Shown here: piece after piece, positions 16,781 through 25,620 of the stretch
Layout of the letters: every line of letters starts with the position of its first letter
Numbering within the stretch: position 1 is the stretch's first letter
Source of the DNA: Treponema sp.
Lineage (GTDB): Bacteria; Spirochaetota; Spirochaetia; Treponematales; Treponemataceae
NCBI GenBank assembly: GCA_016290995.1
Contig: JAEEVR010000002.1
Span: forward strand, 104,080-168,079
Direction: 5' to 3'
Length of the DNA stretch: 64,000 nt
Program-made: the position numbers and the translations under genes
Notes under the pieces: generated by a model
Database searches by the model: none
Seen by the model: the letters and a program-made list of their open reading frames with translations, nothing else
What the model was told of the DNA's origin: nothing

Positions 16781-17614
16781 TCACGAGCGGCTCTTGCGGG
16801 GGCGCGGGCACTTTAGGTAGGTCCAGCGCGCCACAAAGTAGCGGCCCACAAAGCGCGACAAAAAGGCCGTGACCTTCCACTTAAGGGCCCAAAGCGCGGT
16901 CTTTTTTCCGGCGCGCGCCGACTTAAGGCAGTGGCGGACAGTTTTTTCGGCGCTTAGGCCGCCAAGCACTTCCTTGCGCGCCCCGTTAGAGGCCACGTTG
17001 GCAAATTCCGTGCTGACGGAGCCGGGGCACAAGGCGCAAACCTTTATTCCCCGGTCGGCGACTTCGGCGGCGAGGGATTCGCTAAAACTCAAGACATAAG
17101 CCTTTGTGGCCGCGTAAACGCTAAAGTTTCCAAGCGGCATAAAGGCGGCAAGGCTCGCCGTGTTTATCAAGACCGAATCTTTATTCATGTACGGAAGGGC
17201 CAGGCCCGCGATTCCCGTAAGCGAAACGCAATTCAGCTCAACCATGTCAAGCTCGCTTTCCAGCGGCGTGTCGGCGAAGGGGCCGTAAGTTCCAAAGCCC
17301 GCGTTGTTGACCAAGACGCGGATTTCAAAGCCGTCGTCCTTGCCTTTTTTGTCAATGATTTCTTCGGCGTCCAAAAGAGCTTTAAAGGCCGAAACGCCCG
17401 CGCGGCCTGCAAGGTCTATCGCAAAGGAACGGGCCAAGGGAAGCGTCGGGTTTTCTTTATGGGCGGCGTTTTGCGCGGCCTCGACTTCCTTAAGGCGGTC
17501 AAGGCGGCGGGCCAAAAGCCAAATCTCGTCGGCGCAGGGCTCCGCTCCCAATTGGCGGACAAACTCCGCGCCCATTCCGCTTGACGCTCCGGTTACGATT
17601 GCGATGCGCTTCAT
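16781..17614 (-). CDS. Short-chain dehydrogenase/reductase
   Basis: 277 residues, classical SDR: TGASSGMG cofactor motif at the N-terminus, LVNNAGFG, catalytic Ser in LINTASLAA and YAATK with catalytic Tyr and Lys, then LCPGSVSTEF. An NADP-linked reductase role is likely; the substrate is unknown. The C-terminal 50 residues are basic and hydrophobic (WKVTAFLSRFVGRYFVARW), which may attach it to the membrane, as in SDRs acting on lipids. ATG overlaps the stop of the DUF4954 gene by four bases. Confidence 0.88.
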   Translation of the reverse strand: MKRIAIVTGASSGMGAEFVRQLGAEPCADEIWLLARRLDRLKEVEAAQNAAHKENPTLPLARSFAIDLAGRAGVSAFKALLDAEEIIDKKGKDDGFEIRVLVNNAGFGTYGPFADTPLESELDMVELNCVSLTGIAGLALPYMNKDSVLINTASLAAFMPLGNFSVYAATKAYVLSFSESLAAEVADRGIKVCALCPGSVSTEFANVASNGARKEVLGGLSAEKTVRHCLKSARAGKKTALWALKWKVTAFLSRFVGRYFVARWTYLKCPRPRKSRS

Positions 17615-19764
17615 AACAACTCCAAAAGCCGCTCGTTGAATTGCGCGGTCTGAACCTTAAGGTCGCGCAAGAAGACGTTGTCGTTAATGCTTCCCAAAAC
17701 GGCGGTCATTTCGTCCGCGTCGCCGTAAGTCATTTGGCGGAAGGGATCGTCGTAGTCCTTTTTGCGCGAGTAAATCGAGTCGGAATAAATGTCGTTTGAA
17801 ACAGCCGTGACGTCGGCGATTATGTCTTGGAAAATTTCTTTTGTAAAGTCCGAAATCTTTCGCGAGTAAAGCTCCTCCAAAAGATAAATCGCGTAGCGGG
17901 CCTTGTAGTCGCCGTAAGAATTTTGGCACGCGTCGTAAAATTTATGGACGGCTTCCCATGAGTCGATTTTTTTGGAATTGATTTTGGCGCAAAGCTCGTC
18001 GACTTTTTTGGAAGGAAGAATTTGTCCTCCGGCGTTGGTCCACTTTGTGTAAAGCTCAATCGCCATAATTTTTTGGATGGCCGAAGCGCTCAATTTTTTT
18101 ATTTTATGAACGGAGCAAAATTCCATCAAGGAGCGGGCGGCAAAGTACTTTACGATTTTTCGGTATTCCTTGTAGGCTTTGACCGGCTTAAGAATAAGGG
18201 CGCCGCACTTTTTTTGGCAAAGCTCGTCTTGCAAGACAAAGTCCGCGTTGGGGTTTTGGTGCAAAAAGTCTTTTGCGGCCTGCAACTTTTGCGCGTCGCC
18301 CTTGGCGGCCAAAATGTTTTCTAGGCCGGCGTCCTGCAAATAATTTTTGGTCAGCTCGATGATGCGCGACAAGGCCGGCAAGATTTGCTGCATCGTGTCG
18401 GGCGCCAAAGGATCGGTTTCTATGTGCTGGACTTTAACGACCCGCTTGTCGCGCTTTTGGAACTTGTAACGGTTCCGCGCTATGGCGAACATGTTGAACA
18501 TAAACCAGTAGGCCGGCATTATTTGGATCGGCTCGTTCTCCCCTGCCGCCGCGATCAGCGAAAAGGGATACGATATGTTAAGCTCGCGTTGGTAAGAGCC
18601 CTTGCTGGCCAAAACAAACGAGGCGAACTTGGAGTTGTGCTTAAAGTCGGAGCACAAGCCGGGCCAAAAGCCTCGGCCGGCGATAATCTCTCCGTCGGGG
18701 CTGCGGGAATTGTGGTTACTGCCGATAGTGGCGCCCGCCGCTATGTTGGATTGGCCCATGACGGTGGTGGCAATCAAGAACGAAGAGTTGTGGTGCTGTT
18801 CGTGGAATGGGAATATCAAGTTGTTTAAAAGCTCGCAGCACGACACCGTGGAGTTGTCGCCTAAAATTGAGTTCAACAGGCGGGCGCCATACTTTAGCTG
18901 GCAATTGCGTCCCAGCACAAAGCGGACGGCGACCGCTTGGTAAAAGGCGCGGCTTCCGTAGCCCATGATTCCGTTGACCATCTCGACGCCCTCGCCTATT
19001 TGGCTTTCCTCTTGCGCGGACGACAAAACGGTGATGTTCTTTAACTTAAAGGCGCCCTTGATGTAGGCGCAGTCGCCGATTTTGGCGTCCTTTAAAAGCG
19101 TCGTGTTTTTGATTACGGTTTCGTTTCCAACAGTTCCGTAAGTGTCGTTCTTTTTTGTGTTGCCTTTTTCGGTAAGCTCGACAAAGCGCTTTAAAAGCTT
19201 TTTGTCGCCGCGCTTGCGCGACCACAAGTAGGCGTCGGCTGGAATCATCGACTCAAAGGGAAGAACGGCGCGTCCGTCGTTTTCGTTGGCGACGCCGATC
19301 CAAACGCGGACGTCCTCGCTTTCGCCCTGCTTTAAGATTCCGTTTCCAAATTTGGAATGCTTGGTGCAAGACATTTCCTGGATGTTAAAAAGAATGACGC
19401 CGGATCCGAGGCGGTAGTTTTCCAAGTAGGCCACGTTGTGAATCGCGTTGTCGTTTCCAGTGACCACGTCGCGCAGCTTGGAATTGTAGATTCCGCACTC
19501 CAACTCCAAATCGTGGTATTTTACCTTTGCGTTCCTAAGCTGGCCCAAAACGACAAAGCCCGAAAAGGCCGAACCGTAAATCAAGTCGGGGTCAAAGCCT
19601 TTTTTGCTTACAAGCACGTTGCTCCAGTCGGAGCGGTCGGAATGGTTGCGGTTCTTTTTTAACGTTTCTATTTCGGCGCCTGTGAGGGCGCGGGTATTTT
19701 TAAGGCATTCCTTGGGAAATGTCGGAGCCGTCGTTTTCTTTTTTGCCGGAGTGATTGTTACCAT
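17611..19764 (-). CDS. DUF4954 protein with LpxA-like left-handed beta-helix
   Basis: 717 residues matching what I recall of the DUF4954 family of Bacteroidetes and spirochaetes. The first ~400 residues carry degenerate hexapeptide turns (VIKNTTLLKDAKIGDCAYIKG, LKYGARLLNSILGDNSTVS, SNIAAGATIGSNHNS), then GRGFWPGLCSDFKHNSKFASF; the C-terminal ~250 residues are helical. The fold suggests a sugar-nucleotide acyltransferase or carrier-binding role but no reaction is established. Predicted leaderless: TATAAT ends six bases before ATG 19764 and no Shine-Dalgarno exists. Co-transcribed with an SDR enzyme. Confidence 0.85.
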   Translation of the reverse strand: MVTITPAKKKTTAPTFPKECLKNTRALTGAEIETLKKNRNHSDRSDWSNVLVSKKGFDPDLIYGSAFSGFVVLGQLRNAKVKYHDLELECGIYNSKLRDVVTGNDNAIHNVAYLENYRLGSGVILFNIQEMSCTKHSKFGNGILKQGESEDVRVWIGVANENDGRAVLPFESMIPADAYLWSRKRGDKKLLKRFVELTEKGNTKKNDTYGTVGNETVIKNTTLLKDAKIGDCAYIKGAFKLKNITVLSSAQEESQIGEGVEMVNGIMGYGSRAFYQAVAVRFVLGRNCQLKYGARLLNSILGDNSTVSCCELLNNLIFPFHEQHHNSSFLIATTVMGQSNIAAGATIGSNHNSRSPDGEIIAGRGFWPGLCSDFKHNSKFASFVLASKGSYQRELNISYPFSLIAAAGENEPIQIMPAYWFMFNMFAIARNRYKFQKRDKRVVKVQHIETDPLAPDTMQQILPALSRIIELTKNYLQDAGLENILAAKGDAQKLQAAKDFLHQNPNADFVLQDELCQKKCGALILKPVKAYKEYRKIVKYFAARSLMEFCSVHKIKKLSASAIQKIMAIELYTKWTNAGGQILPSKKVDELCAKINSKKIDSWEAVHKFYDACQNSYGDYKARYAIYLLEELYSRKISDFTKEIFQDIIADVTAVSNDIYSDSIYSRKKDYDDPFRQMTYGDADEMTAVLGSINDNVFLRDLKVQTAQFNERLLELL

Positions 19765-19770
19765 TCTTTT

Positions 19771-19776
19771 ATTATA
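19771..19776 (-). promoter_or_regulatory. -10 box of DUF4954-SDR operon (leaderless geometry)
   Basis: Minus strand TATAAT, six bases before ATG 19764. The -35 region at 17 bases is weak (TAGTAA). Transcription should begin at or next to the A of the start codon. Confidence 0.6.
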
Positions 19777-19809
19777 GCGCTAAACCTTTGTTTTTACTAG
19801 GGATTTAGG

Positions 19810-19838
19810 TTGAAATCAATTCAAACTTTCTTTATTAT
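19810..19838 (+). promoter_or_regulatory. Promoter of M16-like gene (leaderless geometry)
   Basis: TTGAAA (19810-19815), 17-base spacer, TATTAT (19833-19838), then seven bases to ATG 19846. The gene has no Shine-Dalgarno. A longer TTG start at 19810 is ruled out because it would lie in the -35 box. Confidence 0.7.
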
Positions 19839-19845
19839 AGTAGCA

Positions 19846-22704
19846 ATGAAAAAAGCTTCGTTAAAAAAACTGATTTTAGCGCTCGTGTTTCTATTGCCGA
19901 GCGGCCTTTTTGGCCTTACGATGCCGGAAGGCTTTTCACGCTTTGTTTTGTCAAACGGAATGACCGTTTGCGTTTACGAGGATTTTTCCGCTCCCACTGT
20001 GAGGGTTGAATACGCGGCAAAAGCGGGCTTTTCGGCGCAAGGCCCCGCGACGGCCGGCTACGCTCCACTTTACGTCCAGCTTTTTTCAAAGGCCGGAATC
20101 TATTCCAACGACTCAGGCGTTTGGCTTTTGGACGGCCTGGCTTCCGAATGTACCGCCGACAGCGCCCGTTACACTATTGACGCAAGCCCCAACCAGCTTG
20201 AAGAGATTTTTAAAGAGCTGGGCCTTTGCGCCTTCGCTCCCCTTTTTCAAGACCAAGAATTGGCGGTAAAATTAAAGGAAGCCAAAGAAAGCGCCGCGCA
20301 AAACGCCTTTAGCGTGGAAGGCTTTATCAACAGCGCGATCGACTCGCGCGTCTTTAGCGCCGCTCCCTGGAAGCACGACAGCGGAATCTATCCCGCGCTT
20401 TTCCAAAAACAAAGCCTTGCCGAAGCCCGCTCGATTTTGACCGAAATCGCGCGTAATTATTACTCGCCGCAAAACTCCGCTCTTTTTGTCACGGGAGCGG
20501 TGACAAAAGAAACGGCGCTTTCATTGGCCGAAAAAACTTTTGGAAGCTACGCCCCGCGCCCGGCCTTTGTTCCGACGGAAGCGGAAGCCGCGGCCAATCC
20601 CGCTCAAAAGAAATTCGTTTTGTCCGACCCGGAGCTTTCGCCCGACATGGCGCAAGTCGTCTGCCAGTACACAAGCCTTTCTATGGAGGAAGCGGACATC
20701 GCGGCCCTTGTCTTAAACGCGCGGGACTCGGCCCTAAAGCAAGCGCTTACGGCTGAGGCCGCGCTTAACATTCGCGGAAGCGACTACATCAACGCAGACG
20801 CCGCGCACAAAAACTCTTCGAGCCGCTTGATAATCCAAAGCCTTTTGGAAAAATCCAACGCCAACGACTTTGAAAAGGCGGAGCTATTTGGAAAAATCTT
20901 AAAGGAAAAAATCTGTGGCTTTACCGAAGAAGAGTTTGAAGCGGCGAAAGCCTTTCTTTTGACCGACTTTGAGGTGGCGGCTGGAAATCCGCGCGGCTTT
21001 ATGGAACTCTTGTCGCAATTTTGGGCGGTTGACGGAATCGCGAAAAAATCCTACGAGCAAAGCGGCCAGGAAGGCGACGCTTCCAGCTTGGTCCAAAGAT
21101 TCTTGGCGCGCGGCCAGCGGATTATGGCGCAAGACTTTTTGGAGCTAAAGCTAGCGCTTCAAAACGAGGAGCCCTTTGTCTTTGTTCTTGTCAACTCAAA
21201 AAGCTATCAAAGCCTCGCGTCCGCCTTTGACAAGACTGGCTGGCAAAGCGTGACGGCAAAGAACGCCTCATGGCACACGCAGGAAATGTTTTCCGCGATA
21301 AAGAATTCGCTTGCAAAAAACGAGCAAGAAAAAACGGATCAAGACGCTCCGCAAATTTTTGACCAAACTTTTTTTCAAAAAAGCCTTGAAAGCGGCCAAA
21401 GCGCGCGCTTGCAAAACGGAATCGGCTTCCACGCAAAAACTTATCCCGACCGCTTTACCAGCGTCGTTGGCCTTTACATAAAAGGCGGAGAAGCCTACTG
21501 CGCTCAAAAAGAGCCGGGACAGGAAGCGGTTTTGGCAAGCGTCTTGGCGCAAAACGCGCGAAAGGCTTGCGCGCAAAAAATATATTCAGGCCAAATGAAA
21601 AACGCCAACGTCAACGCGCAATGCGAGGACATAAGCTCGCTTGTGACGGTTGAATGCCTTGCCGGAGACGAAGGAGCCGCCCTTGAAGCGCTTGCCGAGG
21701 CGATGATTTTTTGCGACATCGTTCCCGCCGAAGTTGACGTGTACTTGTCCAGCCGAAAAAGCTTGCAGATAATCAAGTCTTCAGCCATGCCGCGCCAGCT
21801 CTACTCGGCCGGAATAAAAAACTTTTACAAGTCGCCCCTTTACAAGGCGCTCTACGCTCCCGGCCAAGAAATCTTGAACAACGTAAGCTACACGCAAATC
21901 CTTGAAGCCTACGCCAAATTCATTGACGCGGGAAGGCTTGAAATAATCGCGGTTGGAAACTTTTCTTTTGAAGGCTTGGCGCAAAAGGCGCAAGAAGTTT
22001 TTGGCGGCCTTTCGTCTTCGTGGGAAGAAAAGACGCTTTTAGCGCAGGCAAAGCCGATTGGAAAGAATTCGTTCCGCGTAAAAATCAAGCACACATTTTT
22101 GACGGACATCAGCGCCGACAAGGCAGGCCCCCGCCCCGCCGTCTTGATTCCGACGACGGACTTTGCCGACCCGGTCCAGTACTGGTTCAACGCTCCGCAA
22201 AGCCAAAAAGAAAGGGCTCTTTACGACGCGCTTTTTGTTGAATTGCATTCCCTTTGCCAAGCGGCCTTTGCCAGTTCCGACCGCTACCAAAAAATGTCCG
22301 CGCGAATCGAGGAGCGAAGCCCCTTGGTTGATTTTGGCGCGATAACCTTTTTTAACGTCCAGTATGTTTCGGACGCGGACGCGATCCTTGACCAAGCGCT
22401 TGAACGGCTAAAAGAAGAATTGTCCCAAAGCCAAGAACCCGGGCAAGGCGCCGCGCTGGACAAAATAAAGAGTCTTTGGCTTGTAAAGGCTTTTGAAGGA
22501 GCGGACCAAAACCTAAACGCTGCCCGCCTTATGGCAAAGAAAATCGATTTGGCCCGCGCGCAAGAAAAGGAATTTGACGCAAAGAATTCGCAAGCCGACG
22601 ACTACGAGGCCGTGACAAAGGCTTGCGCGGCGGACTTTGCCGCAGTCTATGAAGCCTTCTTTGCAAAACGCTTCAAGCTTTACAGCGACGCGGCAAAAAA
22701 ATAA
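19846..22704 (+). CDS. M16 (insulinase/pitrilysin) homologue without zinc-binding site
   Basis: 952 residues from ATG 19846, exported (MKKASLKKLILALVFLLPSGLFG). The M16 N-terminal pattern LSNGMTVCVYEDFSAPTVRVEY is clear, but where active enzymes have GxAHxxEH this protein reads GYAPLYVQ (71-78): Pro74, Val77 and Gln78 replace His, Glu and His. The second half begins again with an M16-like unit (LQNGIGFHAKTYPDRFTSVVGLYIKGG), also without HxxEH. It is therefore probably a non-catalytic clamshell, perhaps binding periplasmic peptides or helping an active partner. Predicted leaderless. Divergent from the DUF4954 operon. Confidence 0.82.
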   Translation: MKKASLKKLILALVFLLPSGLFGLTMPEGFSRFVLSNGMTVCVYEDFSAPTVRVEYAAKAGFSAQGPATAGYAPLYVQLFSKAGIYSNDSGVWLLDGLASECTADSARYTIDASPNQLEEIFKELGLCAFAPLFQDQELAVKLKEAKESAAQNAFSVEGFINSAIDSRVFSAAPWKHDSGIYPALFQKQSLAEARSILTEIARNYYSPQNSALFVTGAVTKETALSLAEKTFGSYAPRPAFVPTEAEAAANPAQKKFVLSDPELSPDMAQVVCQYTSLSMEEADIAALVLNARDSALKQALTAEAALNIRGSDYINADAAHKNSSSRLIIQSLLEKSNANDFEKAELFGKILKEKICGFTEEEFEAAKAFLLTDFEVAAGNPRGFMELLSQFWAVDGIAKKSYEQSGQEGDASSLVQRFLARGQRIMAQDFLELKLALQNEEPFVFVLVNSKSYQSLASAFDKTGWQSVTAKNASWHTQEMFSAIKNSLAKNEQEKTDQDAPQIFDQTFFQKSLESGQSARLQNGIGFHAKTYPDRFTSVVGLYIKGGEAYCAQKEPGQEAVLASVLAQNARKACAQKIYSGQMKNANVNAQCEDISSLVTVECLAGDEGAALEALAEAMIFCDIVPAEVDVYLSSRKSLQIIKSSAMPRQLYSAGIKNFYKSPLYKALYAPGQEILNNVSYTQILEAYAKFIDAGRLEIIAVGNFSFEGLAQKAQEVFGGLSSSWEEKTLLAQAKPIGKNSFRVKIKHTFLTDISADKAGPRPAVLIPTTDFADPVQYWFNAPQSQKERALYDALFVELHSLCQAAFASSDRYQKMSARIEERSPLVDFGAITFFNVQYVSDADAILDQALERLKEELSQSQEPGQGAALDKIKSLWLVKAFEGADQNLNAARLMAKKIDLARAQEKEFDAKNSQADDYEAVTKACAADFAAVYEAFFAKRFKLYSDAAKK

Positions 22705-22731
22705 GCGCCCGACTGGACGCTTGGCTTATTA
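22695..22731 (-). terminator. Terminator of clostripain-like gene, overlapping the M16 gene end
   Basis: On the minus strand AATAAGC and GCTTATT pair around an internal GC-rich part, followed by seven T (22695-22701). The T-tract lies in the last codons of the convergent M16 gene. Confidence 0.6.
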
Positions 22732-22744
22732 TCAAGGCGCGGCT

Positions 22745-24385
22745 TCAATAATAAGCTTTCCAAGCCTTTATGACGTCTCCCCACTTTGCCGAAAAACCTA
22801 CCCACTTGTCGTAGTTTTCCGTTATGTCATCATCTGTGTTAGGAGACACGGCGCAGCCCGCAATCGTAAGGCCGTAAACATCTTCGTTCCGATCCACCGA
22901 CACAGTATCGCCGGAAATGTAATCATAAGCGCCGGTAAGATACAATTGATTTGCGCTTACGCTTCCCCACGACGGAAGATTTTCCGATCCGGCCTTTTTT
23001 CCCGCCCAAGCGTATAGAATCAAACCGTCGTCGCCATGCTTTAGCAAAGCCAAGAGCGCGTCGGCGCTATTATGCAAGTCGGAAAGGCTAGATTCATTTT
23101 TGACTCTTAAGGCAAGGTCGCCCAAATCGCTAAGAAAGGCGTAAGTTCCTTGATACGAAAGGCCCTTGCACTTTGAGTAGTCGTTGGGGTCTTGGTCCAC
23201 ATAATCGTCAAAGACTTTTTGAAAAAGCTTCTTTTCGTCCTCGCTGCCGTTTTTCAATTCAAGCAAAGCGTCGGCAAAAACGTCGACGGCGTTTTTTAGC
23301 GCAAGAACCTTTCGCTCGTCCAAGCTTAAAAACGAAAATGTAAAAAGCGAATAGCCGCTTGCGCGCTTATTTTTTGCGTCAGTTTCTGTTTTTGGGCAGT
23401 CCTGCGGATCTTCATAGTAGCGCTGGTGGTAGGCGCTTACGACTATTTTTCCAAAATCAATCGGAGCGCTGCCTTTGCCCATGCTTGTCATAATGCGGAC
23501 AAACTCCTGCGAGACGGAAAGATTTGGAGACGCCAAAAAATAGTCCGCCGAGCCCCTGTAGTTCCAGACTATTTCCGCGCTGGACTGAAAGCAAACGTCG
23601 TTCCATAAAATTTTGGGCCTTTGGCTTCCGACATAGCCTGCGGCAGCCAGAGCGTCCTTGACGTTTTTGCAAGACAAATCCCGGTAGCCGCCGTTAGTTT
23701 TGTCCGAGCAAAGGCTTTTTGAATCGGAGGTCGTGTCCGCGTAAGTTTCTTTGTAGGGGCCGGCTCCGTGGTCGCCAAGGCAAAGGACGACATTAGCCGC
23801 GTCATAGCGGCTCTTTGCCCACCTTAAAAATCTTTCCAAAGTCTTGTAGTTAGCCATATTGGGTTCAACATCCAAATAGCCTTCCGCCCTAGCCTGAGCC
23901 GTCCAGTCAATCGTGTTGGCTCCGACAATAAATTTGTCGCCAAGATCGCCCTTTCCTTTTAAACTTACGACGCCTAAGTTGTATTTGTTTTCTCCGCTGT
24001 AAGAGGTGTATTCCAAATTGTAGTCGGCGCCAAGCTCATACAAGGCTCCGTCAGGGTGAATGAATTTTTGTTCTTTCTTTAGCGCCTCGCTTATGCCGTC
24101 CCATAAAACAAGCGCGGTCACCGACGGATAATTCCCGCTTGGACTTCCGTCAGGCTTTCGCATTTGGGAAAGCGCGTATTCTATTTCGCGGATATTTTTG
24201 TACATGTCGTCGTTAAGAACGTCGTCGTCCGCGTCAAAGTAAAACAAAAAGAGCCAATCGCTGTTCTTTTTGGGAAGGCCTCCGCCGGATCCAAGGTCGC
24301 AAGAAAAAAAGAAAGCGGCCGCGACAGACAAAGCGAGAAAAAATATGCTTGCCATAGCGAACCGCTTTTTATTTGAATAAAGCAC
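22745..24385 (-). CDS. Clostripain-family (C11) cysteine peptidase lipoprotein
   Basis: 546 residues from GTG 24385; an ATG at 24355 is the alternative, but the longer form gives a basic N-region (SNKKRF) before the hydrophobic core. Lipobox-like FFSC gives lipidated Cys29. Catalytic His206 (CLGDHGAGP) and Cys265 (WNDVCFQSS) fit the C11 dyad, and the region between has the expected DLSCKNVKDAL. C11 enzymes cleave after Arg or Lys. It would sit on a membrane surface. The gene is ten bases after a small exported-protein gene and probably co-transcribed with it; a terminator follows. Confidence 0.87.
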   Translation of the reverse strand: MLYSNKKRFAMASIFFLALSVAAAFFFSCDLGSGGGLPKKNSDWLFLFYFDADDDVLNDDMYKNIREIEYALSQMRKPDGSPSGNYPSVTALVLWDGISEALKKEQKFIHPDGALYELGADYNLEYTSYSGENKYNLGVVSLKGKGDLGDKFIVGANTIDWTAQARAEGYLDVEPNMANYKTLERFLRWAKSRYDAANVVLCLGDHGAGPYKETYADTTSDSKSLCSDKTNGGYRDLSCKNVKDALAAAGYVGSQRPKILWNDVCFQSSAEIVWNYRGSADYFLASPNLSVSQEFVRIMTSMGKGSAPIDFGKIVVSAYHQRYYEDPQDCPKTETDAKNKRASGYSLFTFSFLSLDERKVLALKNAVDVFADALLELKNGSEDEKKLFQKVFDDYVDQDPNDYSKCKGLSYQGTYAFLSDLGDLALRVKNESSLSDLHNSADALLALLKHGDDGLILYAWAGKKAGSENLPSWGSVSANQLYLTGAYDYISGDTVSVDRNEDVYGLTIAGCAVSPNTDDDITENYDKWVGFSAKWGDVIKAWKAYY

Positions 24386-24394
24386 TGAAATATT

Positions 24395-24877
24395 TTATTT
24401 TTGGGGAGCTATAAGCCCATACTTTTGCGACAGTTCTGCCAAAAGCTTTGAGCGCTGAGCTTTGCATTCCTCAGTCCACATGACAATTCCTTCTTCCTTG
24501 TAATAAACGCTAAGGCTGTCGGCGTTGACCACAATGCATTTTTCGTCATTCTCGCCAAGAGCGAATATCGGAAGCGGAGCGCTAGACTCTTTGTCGACGC
24601 AAGTCGTTCTTGAATAAACCTCTCCGTCAATGCAAGCCATTGCGAGCGTAACTTTAAGGTCGGCGTAATCTTTAATGGCGTAAAAAGCGAATTCCTTTCC
24701 GTCGGAAGATTTAGCCACGTACCAGTCTTTGTAATTCTCAACGACTTCCAAGTCATTCTTGTCAGCGATTTTCGCGATGTCTTTCCATCCGCCCAGTTTT
24801 GGAGCCTTGGCGGGCTTGGCGAATGCCGCGGCTGAAAGAGCGCAAAGTGCGCAAAGTGCGATAATAATCTTTTTCAT
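24395..24877 (-). CDS. Small exported protein, unknown function
   Basis: 160 residues from ATG 24877 (AAGGAGG upstream); an in-frame ATG at 24910 precedes the ribosome-binding site and overlaps the -10 box. Signal peptide MKKIIIALCALCALSAAAFA. The mature part is acidic and contains WKDIAKIADKNDLEVVENYK and YYKEEGIVMWTEECK with three Cys (ACIDG, TTCVD, KCIVV) plus one near the end, so disulfides are possible. No family recognised. It is the first gene before the clostripain-like peptidase and could be its partner or substrate; that is inference. Confidence 0.75.
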   Translation of the reverse strand: MKKIIIALCALCALSAAAFAKPAKAPKLGGWKDIAKIADKNDLEVVENYKDWYVAKSSDGKEFAFYAIKDYADLKVTLAMACIDGEVYSRTTCVDKESSAPLPIFALGENDEKCIVVNADSLSVYYKEEGIVMWTEECKAQRSKLLAELSQKYGLIAPQK

Positions 24878-24908
24878 AGTATGCCTCCTTAAAAACGCAT
24901 GTTTCGCC

Positions 24909-24937
24909 ATTATTCCACTAGATTAAAAATTTGTCAA
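24909..24937 (-). promoter_or_regulatory. Promoter of small exported protein and C11 peptidase genes
   Basis: Minus strand TTGACA (24932-24937), 17-base spacer, AATAAT (24909-24914). Leader about 25 bases with AAGGAGG. A 12-base palindrome (GCCTTGCAAGGC, 24940-24951) lies just upstream. Confidence 0.75.
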
Positions 24938-24966
24938 CGCCTTGCAAGGCCCAAAAAGCGCGCGGC

Positions 24967-25620
24967 CTAGCCACAAAAAAGTTCTTGGACGCGGACGTCG
25001 CTTTCTTCGGTCGGAACGTTGTCCATAATTTGGACGGCCATGCAGTAGCCGCAGATTTTTCCGCGCTCGGCGAAGGCCGCGTTTCGCGCGAGCAATTCCG
25101 ACAAGTAGCGGTCGTAAAAGCCCTTTCCGCGGCCAAGGCGGCGGCCGTCCTTGCAAAAAGCAAGGCCTGGAACAAGGATCGCGGTCCGAGCGGGGATTTT
25201 TTCTTTTGGGATTAACGGAAGCGTCGCAAGCGGCTCGCGGATGCCCCACTGGTTGGCTTCTGTTTGCGCGTCAAGGCTCTGCAAGCCCAAGACTGGGGCG
25301 GCGCTAAAATCGCTTGCAAGACCAAGAGGCGCGGCCAGCTCGTAAAAGTCCATCGCGTTTGAGCCGGCGACAATGCGGGGAAGCAAAACGCGCTTTTTGT
25401 CGATAAAGGCGCGCGCGATTATCGGAAAAACGTCAACCTCGTCGGCGAGCGAAAAAAACGCCGCCACGCATTCAGCGCTTTTATATATAGACGAATTTAA
25501 AAACGAAGCAGCCGCCTTTTGGGATTGCTCTTCCCGCTCGGCGGCGCTTATGGCCAAAAGGGCGCGGCGCATTTTTGTCCGCGCTTCCCTCTTAGCCGCT
25601 TTTACATCAAATGTTTCCAT
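24967..25620 (-). CDS. 5-formyltetrahydrofolate cyclo-ligase
   Basis: 217 residues. Converts 5-formyl-THF to 5,10-methenyl-THF with ATP, in the cytoplasm. The N-terminal KREARTKMRRALLAIS and the nucleotide-binding loop GRRLGRGKGFYDRYL are diagnostic, with VPGLAFCKDG before it. Length is normal. ATG overlaps the htrA stop by one base (TAATG), so it is expressed with the envelope protease although the functions are unrelated. Confidence 0.9.
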   Translation of the reverse strand: METFDVKAAKREARTKMRRALLAISAAEREEQSQKAAASFLNSSIYKSAECVAAFFSLADEVDVFPIIARAFIDKKRVLLPRIVAGSNAMDFYELAAPLGLASDFSAAPVLGLQSLDAQTEANQWGIREPLATLPLIPKEKIPARTAILVPGLAFCKDGRRLGRGKGFYDRYLSELLARNAAFAERGKICGYCMAVQIMDNVPTEESDVRVQELFCG

